Position numbers and translations under genes: made by a program. DNA of 64,000 nucleotides from Belnapia sp. F-4-1 (GTDB lineage: Bacteria; Pseudomonadota; Alphaproteobacteria; Acetobacterales; Acetobacteraceae). Below are positions 56,985 through 64,000 of the stretch, in pieces. Position 1 is the stretch's first letter. Each line of letters starts with the position of its first letter. The notes under the pieces are model-generated. The model saw only the letters and a program-made list of their open reading frames with translations. It made no database searches and was not told the DNA's origin. The DNA is taken from positions 62,001-126,000 of the forward strand of contig NZ_KN676113.1 in the NCBI RefSeq assembly GCF_000802185.1, in the 5' to 3' direction.

Positions 56985-57892
56985 GGCCGGAGCAGGAGGG
57001 CGGGCTGGCCCCGCCCGCCCTGATGCCCCTGCTGCGCGGCCTCGAGGACCTGAAGCGCATCCGGTCGGCGCACCTCGCCGGCTCCATCGCGGAACGCCTC
57101 TTCGCCGCCGCCTGGTCAGCCCTCATGGCCGGCGCGCATCCGGCCGATGTCGCCCGCCACACGATCCGCCAGGCGCTGGCGGCGACGGTGCTCGGCGATC
57201 TCGATGCCGGCGTGCTGCGCACCGCCGGCGTGCCGGACGAGCCGGCGCGCGCCATCGTGCAGTCCACTGTCGAGGCCGCCTCGGCGCCGCTCGCGCCCGA
57301 CCTGCGTGCCTGGCTGCTCGACACGACCGCTTCGCTACCGGTCGCCGATCCGCCGCCCTTCGTCGCCCGCCTGGCCGCCCAGCCCCGCGCTGGCGCCACG
57401 GCTCCAGGCCGCGGCCGGCTGATCCTCGACCCGCCGGAGAGCCATGCCGAGCACTGCGCCCTGGTCGCCGTCTTCGGCGTCCTCCTGGCCCCGAGCTGGG
57501 GCGCGCAGCCTGAGACCGTCTTCCTCGCCGCCCTCGCGCACCACTTGCACAACGCGCTGCTGCCCGATTCCGGTTTCGCGGGCGAAATGGGGCTCGGCGA
57601 GTGGCTGGCGCCCGTCATGGCCCGCGCGACCGCGCTGGCTCTCGACGAGCTGCCCTCCGGCCTCCGCGCCGCGACCGAGGCCGCCTGCCGCATCCTGCCC
57701 GACGCGACCACGCCGGAGGGCCGTGCCTTCCACGCCGCCGACACGCTCGACCGCGTGCTGCAGGTCGAGACCCAACTGCGCGCCGCCGGCACCAGCATGG
57801 ACTTCGTGCTGCGCGAGATGGAGCTGGTGCATGCCGGCCCGGTGAAGCCTTTCCAGGATGCGGTGCTCGCCCGGATGGGCCTTGCCGCATGA
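56981..57892 (+). CDS. HD-like domain protein with altered metal site
   Basis: A 303-residue soluble protein. The middle part looks like an HD phosphohydrolase fold: SHAEHCALVAVFG (H155, H158) and FLAALAHHLHNALLPDSGF (H187, H188, H190). The canonical HD pair is replaced by His-His, so metal binding may differ or the protein may be non-hydrolytic. I cannot assign a substrate. Location directly after ino1, in ATGA overlap with both neighbours, suggests it acts on an inositol-phosphate-derived intermediate or serves as a structural partner. Confidence 0.7.
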   Translation: MRPEQEGGLAPPALMPLLRGLEDLKRIRSAHLAGSIAERLFAAAWSALMAGAHPADVARHTIRQALAATVLGDLDAGVLRTAGVPDEPARAIVQSTVEAASAPLAPDLRAWLLDTTASLPVADPPPFVARLAAQPRAGATAPGRGRLILDPPESHAEHCALVAVFGVLLAPSWGAQPETVFLAALAHHLHNALLPDSGFAGEMGLGEWLAPVMARATALALDELPSGLRAATEAACRILPDATTPEGRAFHAADTLDRVLQVETQLRAAGTSMDFVLREMELVHAGPVKPFQDAVLARMGLAA

Positions 57893-58995
57893 TCGCCGAC
57901 ACCGCCCACTCGGTGCGGGATGCGGAAGGGCTGCGCTGGCCCGCTCCGGACGGCATCCCCTTCCTCCGCGCCGGACGGCGGGCGCTGGCGGAAGCGGCGT
58001 TGGCCCGGCTCGATGCCGGCGATACCGAGGCGGCGCTGGTGCTGCTCCTCGCCGATCAGGACGACTGGTGGCGCGGCCCCACCGCCGATCCGGCATCGCT
58101 GCGCCGCCTCGTGCGCGAGCGCGCGTCGCTCTCCCTGCGCGAGGCGATGCGCCTACTCGCCTGGGGGCCGGTCGCCGACTACTTCGCGCATCGCTGGTCG
58201 GACCCGACCTTCCTGGCCGGGCTGGCGCTGACCGAGGCGCATTGGAACGCCCCGCGTACCGCCTTCGAGCTGGCCTGCGGCATCGGCCACCACCTGCGCG
58301 AACTGGCGCGGCGCGGCGTCGCGGCGACCGGGGCCGACGTCGTCTTCGCCAAGCTCTGGGTGGCGCGGCACTGGGTGGTGCCGGAGGCACGGCTGCTTTG
58401 CCTCGACGCCGCTCAGCCCTGGCCGGTCGAGGGGCCCTTCGACCTCGTCGCCTGTCACGACGCCTTCTACTTCCTCGAGCCGAAGCGGCCGATCCTTGAT
58501 GCGCTGCGCGGGTTGCTCGACCCGGCGCGAGGCATGCTGCTCATCGGCCATGTCCACAACCGCGACTGGCCCAACCTTTCGGCCGGCGCCGCCCTTTCAG
58601 CCACGGAGATGGCCGGGCTGCTTCCGGATGCCCGGCTCTACGAGGATGCCGAACTGACCCGCGCCCTCGCCGCCGGCCGCGCGCCGCAATCGGCCCCTGC
58701 CGAGGCCTTGCGCGGCGCCGAAGCCTTCGCCGCCGCCGCCGGGCCCGGCTTGCGGGCGCCGCAGCCGGTGACCGGCTTGGTCGCCCTTCCGCCGTCGGGC
58801 GCGCTGCTCCGCCGCAATCCGCTCTATGACGAGGCGGGGCGCATCGCATGGCCCTCCGAGCGTTACGGCCGCGAATACGGCCCGCTCGCCACATACCCGC
58901 CCTCCACCACCCAGCCCTCCTCCGCGCCCCTCTCGCCTGCCACTGCCGAAGCAGCCCGGCGGCGCGAGCTGGTCGACTTGCCGGAGGGCTGGTGA
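57889..58995 (+). CDS. SAM-dependent methyltransferase
   Basis: A 368-residue class I methyltransferase. The SAM-binding motif I is ELACGIGHHLRELA, and motif II-IV follows with FDLVACHDAFYFLEP. The N-terminal 130 residues are an extra helical domain containing DDWWRGP and SLREAMRLLAWGPVADYFAHR. The target is unknown. The ATG at 57889 overlaps the previous stop by ATGA, and a longer frame to 57601 is a shadow of that gene. Confidence 0.85.
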   Translation: MIADTAHSVRDAEGLRWPAPDGIPFLRAGRRALAEAALARLDAGDTEAALVLLLADQDDWWRGPTADPASLRRLVRERASLSLREAMRLLAWGPVADYFAHRWSDPTFLAGLALTEAHWNAPRTAFELACGIGHHLRELARRGVAATGADVVFAKLWVARHWVVPEARLLCLDAAQPWPVEGPFDLVACHDAFYFLEPKRPILDALRGLLDPARGMLLIGHVHNRDWPNLSAGAALSATEMAGLLPDARLYEDAELTRALAAGRAPQSAPAEALRGAEAFAAAAGPGLRAPQPVTGLVALPPSGALLRRNPLYDEAGRIAWPSERYGREYGPLATYPPSTTQPSSAPLSPATAEAARRRELVDLPEGW

Positions 58996-58997
58996 CC

Positions 58998-60041
58998 ATG
59001 CTCGACGCCGCGCTGCACACCGCCAGCGATGCGTCCGCAGGCCTGGGCTGGGGCGTGATCGGCTTCGGCTGGGTGGCAAGGGACTACGCCGTGCCCGGCC
59101 TCCTGGGCGCCGGCGGGCGGCTCGTCGCGGTAGCCGACCCGGACTCGGGCGCGCGGCGCCAGGCCCAGGCCCTCGGCGCGGAAGCCCATGCCGATGCCGA
59201 TCGCCTGCTGGCCGACCCGGCGGTGCAGGCCATCTACGTCGCCACGCCCAACCACCTGCACCGCGCCGCCGTCGAGCGCGCCGCCGCCGCCGGCAAGCCG
59301 GTGCTTTGCGAGAAGCCGATGGCGGCCAGCCTCGCCGAGGCCGAAGCCATGGCCGCCACCATCCGCGCCGCCGGCATCCGCTACGGCACGGCCTTCGATC
59401 AGCGCCACCATCCCGCCCATGCCGCCATCCGCTCCGCCGTGGCCGAGGGTGCCATTGGCCGTGTCACCGCCATCCGCATCGCCTATGCCTGCTGGGTCGA
59501 TGCCGGCTGGGCCTCCGACAACTGGCGCGCCGATGCCTCCCGCGCCGGTGGCGGCGCGCTCATCGACCTCGCCCCCCACGGGCTCGATTTGGTGGATTAC
59601 CTGCTGGGCGAGCCGGTCGAGGATATCGCCGCGCTGACGCAGCAGCGCGTGCAGCGCTACGCCGTCGATGACGGCGCCATGCTGGTCGGCCGCACCGCCT
59701 CTGGCGTGCTGGTGCAGCTCCACGTCGCCTACAACTGCCCGGAGGGATTGCCGCGCCGCCAGCTCGAGATCCTCGGCACCACCGGCCAACTCCTCGCCGA
59801 GCGCACCATGGGCCAGGCGCCCGGCGGCAAGGTCTGGCGCATCGACGGCCGGCTCGGCCTGCGTGCGCCGCTGCCGGTGCCGGAGGCGGAAGCCTCGCCC
59901 TTCCTGCGGCAGATGGACACCTTCGCCCGCTGGCTGCGGGGCAAGGCCGAGCCTGATGCCTTCTCGCTGGCACGGGACCTCCACACCATGCGCCTGATCG
60001 CGCGCGCCTATGCTGCCGCCGGAGAGCGCCGATGCCGCTGA
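58998..60041 (+). CDS. Gfo/Idh/MocA-family oxidoreductase
   Basis: A 347-residue NAD(P)-dependent dehydrogenase. The Rossmann motif GVIGFGWVARDYAVPGL and the catalytic-lysine motif VLCEKPMAAS are typical. The family contains inositol 2-dehydrogenases and many sugar oxidoreductases, so oxidation of an inositol or sugar derivative fits the ino1 neighbourhood. A GTG start at 58992 that overlaps the methyltransferase stop is an alternative. It overlaps the next gene by 10 bases. Confidence 0.87.
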   Translation: MLDAALHTASDASAGLGWGVIGFGWVARDYAVPGLLGAGGRLVAVADPDSGARRQAQALGAEAHADADRLLADPAVQAIYVATPNHLHRAAVERAAAAGKPVLCEKPMAASLAEAEAMAATIRAAGIRYGTAFDQRHHPAHAAIRSAVAEGAIGRVTAIRIAYACWVDAGWASDNWRADASRAGGGALIDLAPHGLDLVDYLLGEPVEDIAALTQQRVQRYAVDDGAMLVGRTASGVLVQLHVAYNCPEGLPRRQLEILGTTGQLLAERTMGQAPGGKVWRIDGRLGLRAPLPVPEAEASPFLRQMDTFARWLRGKAEPDAFSLARDLHTMRLIARAYAAAGERRCR

Positions 60042-60877
60042 AGCCCTATGCCTGCGCCAATTGCGGTCACTGGCAGCGCTACTTCGCCCCGCCGCCGGAC
60101 TGCCCCGTCTGCACCGACACGCGCAACGACCTGCCCGAGGATGGCTGGCGCTTCCTCACCGTGGAGGAGGTACGGCCGATGCTGCGCGGCCACTGGCGCC
60201 GGCTGGAGCGGGACCTCGTCGCCTTCTCCGTCTCGCCGCCGCTCGGGCTGAACGGCACCGGTTGGCTTCTGCTCCACCCGGAGGGCAACATCGCCTTCGA
60301 GGCGGCGCCCTTCTACACCGACGAGATGCTGGCCGAGATCGAGCGGCTGGGCGGCATCCGCATCCTCGCCGCCTCGCATGTGCATGGCTACGGCGCGCTC
60401 TGGCAGCTGCAGGACGTGTTCAAGCCGGAGGTCATGGCGATCCAGAAGGAAGACCTCCGGCTCACCAAGGCCTTCCGTGTCACCTGGCCCTATGACGACG
60501 CGCTGGAGCTTCGGCCCGGCCAGGTGCTGCACCATGTCGGCGGCCATTACGAGGGCCAGGCCGTGCTGCACGATGCCGGGCGCCGCATTCTCTTCTGCGG
60601 CGACGCCTTCAAGGTGGACCAGGACGAGGCCGGCAACAGCACCGCCGTTTCCACCCACAAGGCCTTCCACAAGTCGATCCCGCTGACGCCGGGCGAGATC
60701 CGCCGCTACCGCGAGGTGATCGCGGGCCTCGACTTCGACACCGTCTGCACCCCCTTCGAGCATGCGCCCGGCATCGGCCGTGACATCGCCCTCGCGGTGC
60801 TCGACGACCAGCTCCGCGGCCCGCCGGGCGTGCGGCACATCCCCGTGGACGAGCTGCGCAGGAGCGCGACGCGATGA
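60032..60877 (+). CDS. MBL-fold protein with N-terminal zinc ribbon
   Basis: A 281-residue protein. A zinc-ribbon-like site is formed by C8, C11, C24 and C27. A metallo-beta-lactamase fold follows, but the expected HxHxDH motif reads SHVHGYG (H116, H118) without the Asp-His pair; the later GGHYEGQ and FCGDAF segments supply a His and an Asp. The metal site is therefore degenerate or unusual. Its role could be hydrolysis or electron/thiol chemistry. It overlaps the YcaO gene by ATGA. Confidence 0.75.
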   Translation: MPLKPYACANCGHWQRYFAPPPDCPVCTDTRNDLPEDGWRFLTVEEVRPMLRGHWRRLERDLVAFSVSPPLGLNGTGWLLLHPEGNIAFEAAPFYTDEMLAEIERLGGIRILAASHVHGYGALWQLQDVFKPEVMAIQKEDLRLTKAFRVTWPYDDALELRPGQVLHHVGGHYEGQAVLHDAGRRILFCGDAFKVDQDEAGNSTAVSTHKAFHKSIPLTPGEIRRYREVIAGLDFDTVCTPFEHAPGIGRDIALAVLDDQLRGPPGVRHIPVDELRRSATR

Positions 60878-62352
60878 GCCAGACCACCGACCTGCACGAG
60901 GTCGCCCGCGCCTTCCGCGCCTCCATGCCGGAGGATGGCCACGTCACGGTCTTCCGCATCGACATGCTGGACCGCATCGGCATCCCCGTCGTCCAGGCCA
61001 ACCTGATCGTGGCGAAGGACCCCGCCACCACCGGCTATGGCTACGGCTTCGAGCCGATCGAGGCGGAGGTCGGCGCGCTCGGCGAGCTCTGCGAGGAGGT
61101 GCATGTCGGCGCCTGGGTGAAGCAGGCCGAACGCTTCGAGGGCTCCTACGCGGATATGGTGCGGCAGCGCGGCGCGGCCCATGTGGCCGATCCGCTGACG
61201 CTTTGCCTGCCCGCCGGCAACCCCTACACGCCCGAGATGCCGCTCTCCTGGGTCGAGGCCCGGCGCTGGTCCACCGGCGAGCCGGTGCTGGTGCCCCGCG
61301 ACTGGGTCGCCGCCTATCCCTACCAACTCGGCGAGAAGCCGCAGCTGATCACGCCCATCACCAACGGCCTCGGCGCTGGCTTCGACCTGCCGCATGCCGT
61401 GGCGCACGGGCTGATGGAGCTGCTCCAGCGCGACGGCAACGCCGTCACCTACCGCGCGCTCGACCAGGGCGTCGTCGTCGACATCGACACGGAGGAGGAG
61501 CCGGACGTCGCCAGGCTGATGGACCATCTCCGCTCCCTCGGCATCGACGTCACCGTCAAGCTGGCCTGCACGGATTTCGGCATCCCAAACCTCTACGTCG
61601 TCGGCAACGACCGCGGCCAGCCCACCGTGCCGGTGCAGGTGACCTCCTGCGGCGAGGCCTCGCACCCCGACCGCTCGCGCGCGCTGCGCAAGGCGCTGCT
61701 GGAATTCTGCGGCTCCCGCTCGCGCAAGGCCGCGACGCATGGCCCGATCGAGCTGGTCCAGGCAGCGCTGCCGCGCGACTACGTGGACCGCCAGATCGGC
61801 GTCGCCATGCTGGAGGAGGAGGAGGGCCGCGCCCTGCAGGCCATGGCCGAATGGGTCGGCCAGGATGCAGGCGAGCTGCGCCGCCGCCTCGCCGGCAGCG
61901 TCTTCTCGGATCGCCGCCGCGTCCGGCTCTCCGACCTGCCGACCGTGCCGGCGGCAGCGGTCGCAGACCCGGACGCCCGGCTACGGCTGCTGCTCGACCG
62001 CCTGGCGACCGAGGGTCTGGAGCCGCTGGTGATCGACTGCTCGCCGGCCGAAGGCCCGGTGAAGGCGGTGAAGACCATCGTCCCCGGCCTCGAGAGCGAG
62101 ACGATGAGCTACCACCGCATCGGCTGGCGCGGCGTCCGCCGCCTGCGCGAGCGCGCCGACCCGCTGCTGCTCGACGCGCCGCGCGAGGGCGCCGTCCGCA
62201 TCCTGCTGCGGCCGGAGGATGAGGCACGGGCCGGCGGCCCCGCCTGGTTCGACGCGCGCCTGGCGGACGAGACGGTCGGCCGACTCTATCCGCTCTACCG
62301 CGAATGCGGCACCTTCTCCGCCCAGCTTTACCGCCGGCGGCAGGCGGCCTGA
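60874..62352 (+). CDS. YcaO-family protein with altered ATP/Mg motif
   Basis: A 492-residue YcaO-domain protein. YcaO enzymes activate an amide by ATP to form azolines, amidines or thioamides, usually on a peptide. The first motif GYGFEPIEAEVGALGELCEE (56-75) keeps E71 and E74. The second motif around N164 reads NGLGAGFDLPHAVAHGL followed by MELLQRD: by eye, H174 and Q185 replace two conserved Mg-binding glutamates, while E182 and R186 remain. The third motif ALRKALLEFCGSR (270-282) is present. No precursor peptide or E1-like partner is adjacent, so a non-RiPP substrate is possible. Confidence 0.85.
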   Translation: MSQTTDLHEVARAFRASMPEDGHVTVFRIDMLDRIGIPVVQANLIVAKDPATTGYGYGFEPIEAEVGALGELCEEVHVGAWVKQAERFEGSYADMVRQRGAAHVADPLTLCLPAGNPYTPEMPLSWVEARRWSTGEPVLVPRDWVAAYPYQLGEKPQLITPITNGLGAGFDLPHAVAHGLMELLQRDGNAVTYRALDQGVVVDIDTEEEPDVARLMDHLRSLGIDVTVKLACTDFGIPNLYVVGNDRGQPTVPVQVTSCGEASHPDRSRALRKALLEFCGSRSRKAATHGPIELVQAALPRDYVDRQIGVAMLEEEEGRALQAMAEWVGQDAGELRRRLAGSVFSDRRRVRLSDLPTVPAAAVADPDARLRLLLDRLATEGLEPLVIDCSPAEGPVKAVKTIVPGLESETMSYHRIGWRGVRRLRERADPLLLDAPREGAVRILLRPEDEARAGGPAWFDARLADETVGRLYPLYRECGTFSAQLYRRRQAA

Positions 62353-62354
62353 CC

Positions 62355-63197
62355 ATGGCGCTGCGCTTTGCCTACAACACCAACGGCGCCGCCAACCACC
62401 GTCTCGCCGATGCCATCGCGCTGATCGCCGAGGCCGGCTACGACGGCATCGCCCTCACCCTCGACTTCCAGCACCTCGACCCGCTGGAGGAGGGCTGGGT
62501 GGCGCGGACGGAGGCGCTCGCGCGCGAGCTGCGTAGCCGCCGCCTCGGCTGCGTCATCGAGACCGGCGCGCGCTTCCTGCTCGACCCGCGCCAGAAGCAC
62601 GAGCCGACCCTGCTGACGCCGAACCCCGAGGGCCGCGCGCGGCGCGTCGCCTTCCTCCAGCGCGCCATCGACATCGGCAACATCCTCCAGGCCGAGGCGG
62701 TGTCCTTCTGGGCCGGCGTGCCGCAGCCGGGCGTCGATCGCGGCGAGGCCGGCGAATGGCTGCTTGAGGGCCTGGCCCAGGTCACGGACTACGCCACCCG
62801 CCACGGCGTCACCCCGGCGCTGGAGCCGGAGCCCGGGATGCTGGTCGAGACGCTGGACGACTGGGCCAGGCTCCACCCGCACTTGCCCGGCCTCACCCTC
62901 GCCCTCGATCTCGGCCATTGCCTGGTGACGCAGGAGCGCGAGCCGCCGGCTGCGGTGCGCGAGTTCGCCGCGCAGATCGGCACCGTCGCCATCGAGGACA
63001 TGCGCCGCGGCGACCACACCCACCTGCCCTTCGGCGAGGGCGACATGGACATCCCCGCCTGCCTCGACGCGCTGGAGGCGGTCGGCTTCGCCCGCCTTGT
63101 CTGCGTCGAGCTGTCGCGCGAGAGCCACCGCGCCGACCGGATGATCCCGCAATCGCTCGACTGGCTGCGCCGCTGCCGGGAAGGAGATGCCCGATGA
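62355..63197 (+). CDS. TIM-barrel sugar phosphate isomerase/epimerase-like protein
   Basis: A 280-residue xylose-isomerase-like TIM-barrel protein (AP endonuclease 2 superfamily). The start LRFAYNTNGAANHRLADAI, acidic metal ligands in TPALEPEPGMLVET, LTLALDLGHCLVT and VAIEDMRRGDHTHLPFGEGD fit a divalent-metal isomerase. IolE/IolI-type enzymes act on inosose, so an inositol-derived substrate fits. Start follows the YcaO stop after two bases and the stop overlaps the next gene by ATGA. Confidence 0.82.
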   Translation: MALRFAYNTNGAANHRLADAIALIAEAGYDGIALTLDFQHLDPLEEGWVARTEALARELRSRRLGCVIETGARFLLDPRQKHEPTLLTPNPEGRARRVAFLQRAIDIGNILQAEAVSFWAGVPQPGVDRGEAGEWLLEGLAQVTDYATRHGVTPALEPEPGMLVETLDDWARLHPHLPGLTLALDLGHCLVTQEREPPAAVREFAAQIGTVAIEDMRRGDHTHLPFGEGDMDIPACLDALEAVGFARLVCVELSRESHRADRMIPQSLDWLRRCREGDAR

Positions 63198-64000
63198 GGA
63201 TCCTGTTCTGCAGCCGCCGCTTCTTCCCGGCGATCAGCGGCATGAGCGTCTACGCCGTCAACCTGCTGCGCCAGCTGGTCGCCGCCGGGCACGACGTGAC
63301 CATGGTCAGCCAGTACCGCGGCGATGCCGCCGGCACCCGCGTCTATGGCGGCGGCCCACCGCCCGAGGTTCCCGGCGTCACCGTCATCGGCCGCCAGTCG
63401 CTTGGCGAGGAGGCCTTCGCCGAGCCGGGCGGCGCCGATTTCGAGCGCGACGTGGACGACATGGTCTCCGTCATCCTCGCCGAGCACCGGAAGAAGCCAT
63501 TCGATATCCTGCACGCGCAGTACGGCTACCCGAATGGCTGGGCCGTGCTGCTCGCCGCGCGCGAGCTCGGCATCCCGACCGTCGTCTCCATCCAGGGCGG
63601 CGACGGCCACTGGGTCGGCTCCTGCTGCGAGACGCATCGGCTCGGCATGCTGAACGTGCTGAACCACGCCAACGCGCTGCTGATCGGCTGCGAGAGCTTC
63701 GCGCAGGAGGTGGTCGAGCGCCTCGGCGTGGCACGGGAGCGCTTCACCATCGTCCCCGGCGCCGTCGACACGGAGCGCTTCCACCCGGCTGCGGGCTTCG
63801 TCCCCGGCGAGGCGGCGGACCCGGTGCGCCTGCTCTACCACGGCCGCGTCGACCGGCGGAAAGGCGCGCTCGACATGATCGAGGCGCTGGCCCTCCTCCA
63901 GGCCGAGGGCGTGCGCTTCGCCGCCACCATCTCCGGCATCGGCCCCGACCACGACAGCTCGCAGGCCCTCGCCGCCGAACGCGGCGTGCCCATCCGCTTC
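63194..64000 (+). CDS. GT4 glycosyltransferase, 3' end outside window
   Basis: The first 269 codons of a glycosyltransferase family 4 protein, cut by the window edge. The N-terminal acceptor domain starts RILFCSRRFFPAISGMSVYA. The donor-domain features VPGAVDTERFHP and LLYHGRVDRRKGALDMIEA are typical of GT4. GT4 includes MshA, which adds GlcNAc to 1L-inositol-1-phosphate, so glycosylation of an inositol product is conceivable given ino1. It overlaps the TIM-barrel stop by ATGA and continues the operon. Confidence 0.85.
   Translation, partial: MRILFCSRRFFPAISGMSVYAVNLLRQLVAAGHDVTMVSQYRGDAAGTRVYGGGPPPEVPGVTVIGRQSLGEEAFAEPGGADFERDVDDMVSVILAEHRKKPFDILHAQYGYPNGWAVLLAARELGIPTVVSIQGGDGHWVGSCCETHRLGMLNVLNHANALLIGCESFAQEVVERLGVARERFTIVPGAVDTERFHPAAGFVPGEAADPVRLLYHGRVDRRKGALDMIEALALLQAEGVRFAATISGIGPDHDSSQALAAERGVPIRF

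Noticed and set aside
55668-64000. A RiPP precursor peptide for the YcaO protein
   Set aside because: Genes overlap throughout and the only gap (55668-55784) has no plausible short peptide frame; a precursor could still lie outside the window.

Overview
This window is high-GC DNA from an alphaproteobacterium. The style suggests an Acetobacteraceae soil or plant type such as Roseomonas and relatives: very GC-rich third positions, many ABC and Bug-type binding proteins, CoA-dependent catabolism, and a rhizobial-type glycerol ABC operon. That taxonomic call is inference. I see no insertion sequence, prophage, integrase or CRISPR array. One tRNA is present. Most genes lie in tight operons with 1- or 4-base stop/start overlaps.

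Region 1 (1-11.3 kb, minus strand) is a complete glycerol uptake and catabolism operon, glpR-D-S-T-P-Q-U-V-K, closed by a terminator at 1-53. A YeeE/YedE sulfur-transport protein lies upstream. A shared 14-bp motif precedes both glpR and glpD and is a candidate GlpR operator. Region 2 (11.4-15.1 kb, minus) is a three-subunit molybdenum hydroxylase of the PaoABC/YagTSR aldehyde oxidoreductase type. Region 3 (15.1-16.7 kb) is an AT-richer gap followed by a GH16 enzyme with two C-terminal 20-residue repeats. Region 4 (16.7-22.5 kb, minus) holds a dicarboxylate symporter and an SDR / thiolase-like / ADP-forming acyl-CoA synthetase set.

Region 5 (22.6-30.3 kb, plus) carries a ketopantoate reductase homologue, a Bug-type binding protein, a ThiF/MoeB E1-like enzyme with a DsrE protein, an SH3 protein, a three-gene nitrile hydratase/thiocyanate hydrolase-type enzyme with the beta subunit split in two, an MFS pump and a SYLF protein. 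Region 6 (30.4-37.5 kb, minus) is a branched-chain amino-acid-type ABC transporter with three tandem paralogous binding proteins, all 402 residues long. Region 7 (37.5-42.1 kb) has a decayed MOSC-domain gene, small envelope proteins, a class III CoA transferase, a GNAT acetyltransferase and tRNA-Arg(CCG). Region 8 (42.2-55.7 kb) is a divergent catabolic module. On the minus strand are an SDR, a dipeptide/nickel-type ABC transporter and a flavin-dependent acyl-CoA-dehydrogenase-like enzyme. On the plus strand are HyuA/HyuB, an alpha/beta hydrolase with an SCP2-like N-terminus and an MFS transporter.

Region 9 (55.8 kb to the end, plus) is the most unusual part. It is a tightly overlapped operon of inositol-3-phosphate synthase, HD-like protein, methyltransferase, Gfo/Idh/MocA dehydrogenase, zinc-ribbon MBL-fold protein, YcaO-family protein, TIM-barrel isomerase and a GT4 glycosyltransferase that runs off the window. 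I know of no described pathway with this gene set. It looks like a biosynthetic cluster for an inositol- or sugar-derived small molecule, and its YcaO has a diverged ATP/Mg site.
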